From NCBI GenBank assembly GCA_017858515.1, contig JAFMBM010000029.1:1-37323 (forward strand): a stretch of DNA of 37,323 nt, in the 5' to 3' direction. The DNA is from Cryomorphaceae bacterium (lineage in GTDB: Bacteria; Bacteroidota; Bacteroidia; Flavobacteriales; Schleiferiaceae). Shown here piece by piece: positions 32,624 through 37,323 of the stretch. The notes beneath the pieces are model-generated. The model was not told the origin of the DNA and made no database searches. It saw only the letters and a program-made list of their open reading frames with translations. Within the stretch, counting starts at the first letter, position 1, and each line of letters starts with the position of its first letter. The position numbers and the translations under genes are program-made.

Positions 32624-33310
32624 ATGTCAGCAAAGTCTGGTGTTTTCAGTTCTTCCATCGTACGGAAGGTATGGATGTCGTTAACCGGCCTATTCCTATG
32701 CAGCTTTTTAGTTGTGCATTTATTGGGAAATCTTACGCTTTTGCGTTCAGATGCCGGTGCTGCCGAAGCGTTTAATGCCTATGCGCATTTTATGACCACA
32801 TTTCCGTTGATCAAGATAACCTCTTATCTCTTGTATTTCAGCATACTGTTTCATGCGGTATGGGGAATTATGCTTGAGATAAAGAACCGAAAGGCGCGGC
32901 CTGTAGCCTATGCCTACAACAATCCGTCGGCCAACTCGTCTTGGGCTTCGCGCAAGATGTCGTTATTGGGAACCATTATTTTGGTTTTCATTGCTACGCA
33001 TATGTATCATTTCTGGGCACAAATGCACTTTGGTACTATTCCATTGGATGCCAGCGGGAACAAAGATTTGTATACGGTAGTAATGGAATTCTTCCGTCAC
33101 CCAAGCTTTGGCATACCGGCTACCTTATTGTATGTGGTTTCAATGGCCGCTTTAGCCTTCCACCTACACCATGGCTTTCAGAGTGCTTTTCAAACTTTAG
33201 GAGTAAACCATCGGAAATACACCCCCATCATTGAAAAAGTGGGGCTTGTTTTTTCAATTGCCATTCCACTTGCTTTTGCAATTATTCCTGTCTATATCTT
33301 TTTAACCTGA
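32624..33310 (+). CDS. sdhC: Succinate dehydrogenase cytochrome b subunit
   Basis: A 228-residue membrane anchor with five hydrophobic helices, the single-subunit di-heme type used by Bacteroidota. Candidate heme-ligand histidines lie in [27 protein letters not shown] and FHLHHGF. It passes electrons between SdhAB and menaquinone. It is first in sdhCAB, 13 nt before sdhA. Confidence 0.93.
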   Translation: MSAKSGVFSSSIVRKVWMSLTGLFLCSFLVVHLLGNLTLLRSDAGAAEAFNAYAHFMTTFPLIKITSYLLYFSILFHAVWGIMLEIKNRKARPVAYAYNNPSANSSWASRKMSLLGTIILVFIATHMYHFWAQMHFGTIPLDASGNKDLYTVVMEFFRHPSFGIPATLLYVVSMAALAFHLHHGFQSAFQTLGVNHRKYTPIIEKVGLVFSIAIPLAFAIIPVYIFLT

Positions 33311-33323
33311 TAAATCGGCTTCC

Positions 33324-35324
33324 ATGAAGTTAGATGCTCGCATACCCGAGGGTCCCATTGAAAATAAATGGACAAAACACAAAGCGGAGATTCGCCTTGT
33401 AAACCCCGCCAACAAAAGACATATTGATGTTATAGTGGTAGGTACCGGATTGGCCGGAGCCTCTGCCGCTGCTTCCATGGCCGAAATGGGCTATAACGTA
33501 AAGGCTTTTTGTTTTCAAGATTCGCCCCGCAGAGCGCATTCTATTGCGGCACAGGGTGGAATTAACGCGGCCAAAAACTATCAGAACGATGGGGATTCTA
33601 CCTATCGTTTGTTTTACGATACCATTAAAGGAGGCGATTACCGCTCCAGAGAAGCCAATGTATACCGCTTGGCGGAAGTATCGGCCAGTATTATTGACCA
33701 ATGTGTGGCGCAGGGCGTTCCCTTTGCCCGCGAATACGGCGGATTGCTAGACAATCGCTCTTTTGGAGGGGTTCAGGTTAGCCGTACGTTTTATGCCAAA
33801 GGACAAACTGGACAACAATTATTGCTGGGGGCTTATTCTGCCTTGGAAAGACAAATTGCCAAGGGCAAGGTAAAGATGTACGCTCGCCATGAGATGCTGG
33901 AACTCGTAGTAGTAGAAGGCAAGGCGCGCGGCATTATTGCCCGCAATCTCATTACCGGCGAATTGGAAAGACACAGCGCCCATGCTGTATTGCTTTGCTC
34001 TGGAGGATACGGAAACGTATTTTTCTTGTCTACCAATGCCATGGGATCGAATGTTACCGCAGCATGGAGGGCTCATAAGAAAGGAGCCTTGTTTGCCAAT
34101 CCATGCTTTACGCAAATCCACCCTACCTGTATTCCCGTAAGTGGAGAGCTGCAGTCTAAGCTTACGCTGATGTCTGAATCGCTTAGAAACGACGGACGTA
34201 TTTGGGTGCCGGCCAAGAAAGAAGATGCCGAGGCCATTCGTCAGGGCAAGTTGAAGCCAACCCAACTGACCGAAGAGCAAAGAGATTATTATTTAGAGCG
34301 CCGTTATCCTTCTTTTGGCAATCTGGTGCCTCGCGATGTGGCCTCAAGAGCCGCCAAAGAACGCTGCGATGCCGGATTGGGTGTTAACGCTACCGGTGAA
34401 GCTGTTTATTTAGATTTCTCTGCCGCCATTGAGCGTTACGGAAAAACAGAGGCCAATATTAGAGGCTTGCATTCTGCTTCGAAAGAAGAAATATTGAAAC
34501 TGGGGAAAGACATAGTGGAAGCCAAATACGGCAATCTGTTTCAGATGTATGAAAAGATTACCGATGACAATCCGTATGAAACCCCCATGCGCATCTATCC
34601 AGCCGTGCACTATACCATGGGCGGATTGTGGGTAGACTATAACTTAATGACCACAATACCGGGTTGCTTTGCTTTGGGAGAGGCGAACTTCTCGGATCAT
34701 GGTGCTAACCGCTTGGGTGCTTCGGCCCTTATGCAAGGATTGGCAGATGGCTATTTCGTAGCACCTTATACGGTGGGCGATTATTTGGCCGATGAAATAC
34801 TTACCGGTACTATTTCTACCGATACCGATGCCTTTGTACAAGCCGAAAAAGAAGCGCAGGACAGAATCGATCATTTGCTGAACAATAAGGGAAGCAAAAC
34901 GGTAGATCACTTCCACAAGCGATTGGGCAAGATTATGTGGAATGAGTGTGGAATGGAAAGATCGGTAGAAGGATTGACTAAAGCCATTGCAGATATTCAG
35001 GCTTTGCGCGAAGAGTTCTATAAAGAAGTACGCGTACCTGGAAAGGCAGAAACGGTGAATCCAGAGTTAGAGAAGGCACTAAGAGTGGCCGACTTTATAG
35101 AGTTGGGCGAATTGATGTGTCGCGATGCCTTGGAGAGAAACGAATCTTGCGGAGGGCATTTCCGTGCAGAGTATCAGACTCCAGAGGGAGAAGCCTTGCG
35201 CGACGATGAGAACTTTACTTTCGTGTCTGCATGGGAGTACAATGGCGATCCGAGCTCAGCGAAACTGCACAAAGAAGATCTCAACTACCAATTTGTTGAG
35301 GTTAAAACAAGAAGTTATAAGTAA
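33324..35324 (+). CDS. sdhA: Succinate dehydrogenase flavoprotein subunit
   Basis: A 666-residue FAD enzyme of the complex II family that oxidises succinate to fumarate, facing the cytoplasm. The FAD fold is [12 protein letters not shown] at 38-49. The FAD is probably covalently held by H72 in [11 protein letters not shown]. Substrate-site marks include QIHPTCIP and [12 protein letters not shown]. Its length fits the long Bacteroidota/Bacillus type. It lies between sdhC and sdhB (29-nt gap). Confidence 0.95.
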   Translation: MKLDARIPEGPIENKWTKHKAEIRLVNPANKRHIDVIVVGTGLAGASAAASMAEMGYNVKAFCFQDSPRRAHSIAAQGGINAAKNYQNDGDSTYRLFYDTIKGGDYRSREANVYRLAEVSASIIDQCVAQGVPFAREYGGLLDNRSFGGVQVSRTFYAKGQTGQQLLLGAYSALERQIAKGKVKMYARHEMLELVVVEGKARGIIARNLITGELERHSAHAVLLCSGGYGNVFFLSTNAMGSNVTAAWRAHKKGALFANPCFTQIHPTCIPVSGELQSKLTLMSESLRNDGRIWVPAKKEDAEAIRQGKLKPTQLTEEQRDYYLERRYPSFGNLVPRDVASRAAKERCDAGLGVNATGEAVYLDFSAAIERYGKTEANIRGLHSASKEEILKLGKDIVEAKYGNLFQMYEKITDDNPYETPMRIYPAVHYTMGGLWVDYNLMTTIPGCFALGEANFSDHGANRLGASALMQGLADGYFVAPYTVGDYLADEILTGTISTDTDAFVQAEKEAQDRIDHLLNNKGSKTVDHFHKRLGKIMWNECGMERSVEGLTKAIADIQALREEFYKEVRVPGKAETVNPELEKALRVADFIELGELMCRDALERNESCGGHFRAEYQTPEGEALRDDENFTFVSAWEYNGDPSSAKLHKEDLNYQFVEVKTRSYK

Positions 35325-35353
35325 TTGTTATATCCAAGTAAAGCGAAAAGGCT

Positions 35354-36103
35354 ATGAACTTGACTTTAAAAATCTGGAGACAATCGGGTCCAAAAGATAA
35401 GGGTGCTATGAAAACCTATCCCATTCAAGGAGTAGAGGCAGATATGTCTTTCCTTGAGATGATGGATATGCTGAATGAGCAATTGGTTGGAAAAGGCGAA
35501 GAGCCCGTTGTTTTTGATCACGATTGCCGCGAGGGAATTTGCGGAAGCTGCAGTATGTATATCAATGGAGAGGCGCATGGACCGGGCAGGGGCATTACAA
35601 CTTGCCAATTGCATATGCGCTCTTTTAATGATGGAGACACTATTTATATAGAACCTTGGCGAGCCAAGGCGTTTCCGGTGATTAAAGACTTAATGGTAGA
35701 TCGTTCTTCCTTTGACCGTGTGATTGCGGCGGGAGGCTATGTGAGTGTAAACACCTCTGGAAATACACTCGACGCCAATGCCATTCCGATTCCGAAAGAA
35801 GATGCCGACAAGGCTTTTGATGCCGCTACCTGTATTGGCTGCGGTGCCTGTGTAGCCACTTGCAAAAACAGCTCGGCTATGCTGTTTGTATCGGCAAAGG
35901 TTTCTCAGTTGGCTCTCTTGCCACAAGGACAAGTTGAGGCGGCAGACCGCGTATTGAATATGGTGCATCAGATGGACTTAGAAGGATTTGGAAGCTGTAC
36001 CAATACAGGTGCTTGCGAAGTAGAATGCCCGAAAGGCATTTCGCTAGAGAATATAGCGCGCATGAATCGCGAGTTCTTGACTGCCGCTGTTTCTGCCGAC
36101 TAA
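35354..36103 (+). CDS. sdhB: Succinate dehydrogenase iron-sulfur subunit
   Basis: A 249-residue subunit with three clusters. The [2Fe-2S] ligands are C58, C63, C66 and C84. The ferredoxin-like half has C160, C163, C166 and C170 ([11 protein letters not shown]) and C215, C221 and C225 ([11 protein letters not shown]), matching [4Fe-4S] and [3Fe-4S] sites. It moves electrons from FAD to heme and quinone. It is last of the operon, ends in two stop codons in tandem, and is followed 20 nt later by a strong terminator. Confidence 0.95.
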   Translation: MNLTLKIWRQSGPKDKGAMKTYPIQGVEADMSFLEMMDMLNEQLVGKGEEPVVFDHDCREGICGSCSMYINGEAHGPGRGITTCQLHMRSFNDGDTIYIEPWRAKAFPVIKDLMVDRSSFDRVIAAGGYVSVNTSGNTLDANAIPIPKEDADKAFDAATCIGCGACVATCKNSSAMLFVSAKVSQLALLPQGQVEAADRVLNMVHQMDLEGFGSCTNTGACEVECPKGISLENIARMNREFLTAAVSAD

Positions 36104-36123
36104 TAAGCAGTTTGATTTGAATA

Positions 36124-36157
36124 AAAAAAGGGCTTCCCCATGGGGAAGCCCTTTTTT
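36124..36157. terminator. Bidirectional intrinsic terminator
   Basis: GGGCTTCCCCA and TGGGGAAGCCC are perfectly complementary with almost no loop, and A-tracts and T-tracts flank them. The symmetry serves both sdhB from the left and the DUF2911 gene from the right, whose stop is at 36176. Confidence 0.93.
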
Positions 36158-36175
36158 ATTTAGGCTGTAGGCTAC

Positions 36176-36724
36176 TTAGTTGGTCTTAAAGGGCGCGCGG
36201 ACAGAGATATCATCCCAACGCAACTCCATAACGGGTGGCGTACCGCGAAGGGAAATTTGAAATTGCTCTTGCACCTCATTTAAGATATCCACCGGGTATT
36301 CTAGTACCAATACATCGTTTGCTGCATTTCGGGTAGAAGTTTGGTCCCAATTGATGCCCCAGGGCACTTGTTCAGAGTTCCAGATCAGCTTCCAAGAATC
36401 GGGGCCGGGGATGGTAAAGAAAGAATAGGTACCCGCAGGCAAAACACTTTCGCCAAAGCTCAAATCTACATTGGAAGTAAAAACCGTAGCCTCATTGGCA
36501 CCTGTTCTCCATACCTCGTTATAAGGAACCAGATCGCCGAAAATAGCTCTACCCTTTTTAGAAGGGGCGCTGTAGCGAACGCTTACTTTGGCATCGTTTA
36601 AGGCGTACTCCTCTAATTGCTCAGGACTGTTTTTCTTGGTGTTGTAAATCATATACTTATAGCCTGCAAAGAGCAGCACTACCAAGCTGATGACTACAAT
36701 GCCAATGATTTTTAATGCTTTCAT
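36176..36724 (-). CDS. DUF2911 family membrane-anchored protein
   Basis: A 182-residue protein with one N-terminal membrane helix (about 4-25). The remainder is the DUF2911 beta domain, with landmarks VSVRYSAPSKKGRAIFGDL, VPYNEVWRTGANEAT and LPAGTYSFFTIPG. The family is common in Bacteroidota and of unknown function; the domain should face the periplasm. It is downstream of the VOC gene with a 46-bp gap and may share its transcript. Confidence 0.85.
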   Translation of the reverse strand: MKALKIIGIVVISLVVLLFAGYKYMIYNTKKNSPEQLEEYALNDAKVSVRYSAPSKKGRAIFGDLVPYNEVWRTGANEATVFTSNVDLSFGESVLPAGTYSFFTIPGPDSWKLIWNSEQVPWGINWDQTSTRNAANDVLVLEYPVDILNEVQEQFQISLRGTPPVMELRWDDISVRAPFKTN

Positions 36725-36770
36725 GGTTTGTAATTTGGGGCGAAATTATCGAAATAAAACGGCCTTGGCT

Positions 36771-37205
36771 CTATTCTCCTTCCGCAGCCAAGAGCAAATC
36801 GGCAATTTGGAGTTTCTTCATCTGCATAAAAGCATACATTACCTTGGGTGCTTTTTGCGGATGGCTCATAAGGCTGCCCAAGATATCGGGTACAATTTGC
36901 CAAGAGACCCCATATTTGTCTTGCAGCCAGCCGCATTTTCCCTCCTTTCCTCCTGCACCTAGTTCCATCCAATAATGGTCTATTTCTGCCTGGTCTTTGC
37001 AGCGCACCACCAGAGAAAGGGCTTCTGAAAAGCCAGGTCCTTCGGCCCCATTCATATTCATGAATTGCTGTCCATTGAGACTGTAGACACTTACAAAAGG
37101 AGTGCGATTGAGGAGTTTGGCATTGGGAAAAATGCCCAGGTAGAAATCGGCGGCATCGTGGGCTTGGGTATCGAACCAAAGACAAGGGTAGATGGAGTTA
37201 GACAT
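36771..37205 (-). CDS. VOC-family protein (PhnB/glyoxalase-like)
   Basis: A 144-residue vicinal-oxygen-chelate fold protein of the PhnB type, once annotated as 3-demethylubiquinone methyltransferase-like. Landmarks are YPCLWFDTQAHDAADFYL at the start, and DKYGVSWQIVPDIL and KKLQIADLLLAAEG at the end. The metal residues of true glyoxalase are not all evident, so the function is open. ATG 37205 is chosen because MSNSIYPCLWF is the family N-terminus; an extension to 37292 would run into the terminator at the right edge. Confidence 0.85.
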   Translation of the reverse strand: MSNSIYPCLWFDTQAHDAADFYLGIFPNAKLLNRTPFVSVYSLNGQQFMNMNGAEGPGFSEALSLVVRCKDQAEIDHYWMELGAGGKEGKCGWLQDKYGVSWQIVPDILGSLMSHPQKAPKVMYAFMQMKKLQIADLLLAAEGE

Positions 37206-37250
37206 GGGCAAAAGATAAAAAGAAGAGGGAAGGTAGTAAGAAGTAGAGGG
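37206..37250 (-). repeat. Pyrimidine-rich heptad-like stretch before the VOC gene
   Basis: On the minus strand the bases upstream of the ATG read almost only C and T, with loose 7-bp periodicity (TACTTCT, TACTACC, TTCCCTC). It is reminiscent of the TTCACTT heptads upstream of ileS. No regulatory role is shown. Confidence 0.3.
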
Positions 37251-37270
37251 ATGTATGGCTAAGCAAATAA

Positions 37271-37303
37271 AAAAAGCCGTCCCCGATAGCAATCGGGGGC
37301 GAC
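37271..37303 (-). terminator. Terminator of a leftward gene beyond the right edge
   Basis: GTCCCCGAT (37279-37287) pairs with ATCGGGGGC (37292-37300) around AGCA. On the minus strand the stem is followed by a T run (A run at 37268-37275). It therefore ends a leftward transcript that enters from beyond 37323. Confidence 0.75.
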
Positions 37304-37323
37304 TGAGGATCCATTCATAAAGA

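Overview
The window looks like a chromosomal segment of a Bacteroidota bacterium, probably a flavobacterial or cryomorphacean-type marine lineage. The evidence is the gene content: type IX secretion (T9SS) C-terminal sorting domains, a CHU_C/gliding-type C-terminal domain, a SUF operon carrying a DUF59 gene and a DUF2480 gene, a three-subunit succinate dehydrogenase with one cytochrome b, a DksA-like protein without its zinc cysteines, and promoters of the TTTG-N20-TAnnTTTG type. The genus is inference. No rRNA, tRNA, CRISPR array, transposase, integrase or prophage gene was seen.

Left part (1-13900), accessory in character. It holds a cell-surface gene pair (T9SS protein plus DUF1566-like protein), a membrane-anchored LAS-type metallopeptidase, an unrecognised secreted protein, and a 1616-residue protein that joins a DEDDh exonuclease, a RecQ helicase and a UvrD-type helicase in one chain. 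Next come about 360 bp of ~150-bp tandem hairpin repeats, a Gfo/Idh/MocA oxidoreductase, an operon of a triple-repeat lipoprotein and an outer-membrane beta-barrel protein, and a secreted NTF2-like protein. Diverged copies of the repeat lie at 319-533, so the family brackets the block from 540 to 9700.

Middle part (14200-25060), housekeeping. ileS, a DksA/TraR-like gene and lspA run rightward. They meet a leftward SUF operon in the order sufA-sufB-sufC-sufD-sufS-sufE-DUF59-DUF2480, which builds Fe-S clusters from cysteine sulfur (SufS, SufE) on the SufBCD scaffold, with SufA as carrier. The operon starts from a near-perfect Bacteroidota promoter, with a perfect 6-5-6 inverted repeat just downstream.

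Right part (25100-37323). Divergent from suf is a 1241-residue surface protein of about 16 Ig/PKD-like repeats with a T9SS type B-like C-terminus. Its stop codon overlaps the start of thiL, and a flavodoxin-like reductase follows. An alpha/beta hydrolase and a Xaa-Pro aminopeptidase run leftward. sdhC-sdhA-sdhB then run rightward, ending at a strong bidirectional terminator. A DUF2911 protein and a VOC-family protein run leftward, and the window closes with a terminator belonging to a leftward gene beyond the edge.

The item most worth a second look is the exonuclease-RecQ-UvrD fusion. After it come the hairpin-repeat family around its block, the inverted repeat at the suf promoter, and the triple-repeat lipoprotein/barrel pair. 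The SUF, Sdh, IleS, LspA and ThiL genes look ordinary and intact.
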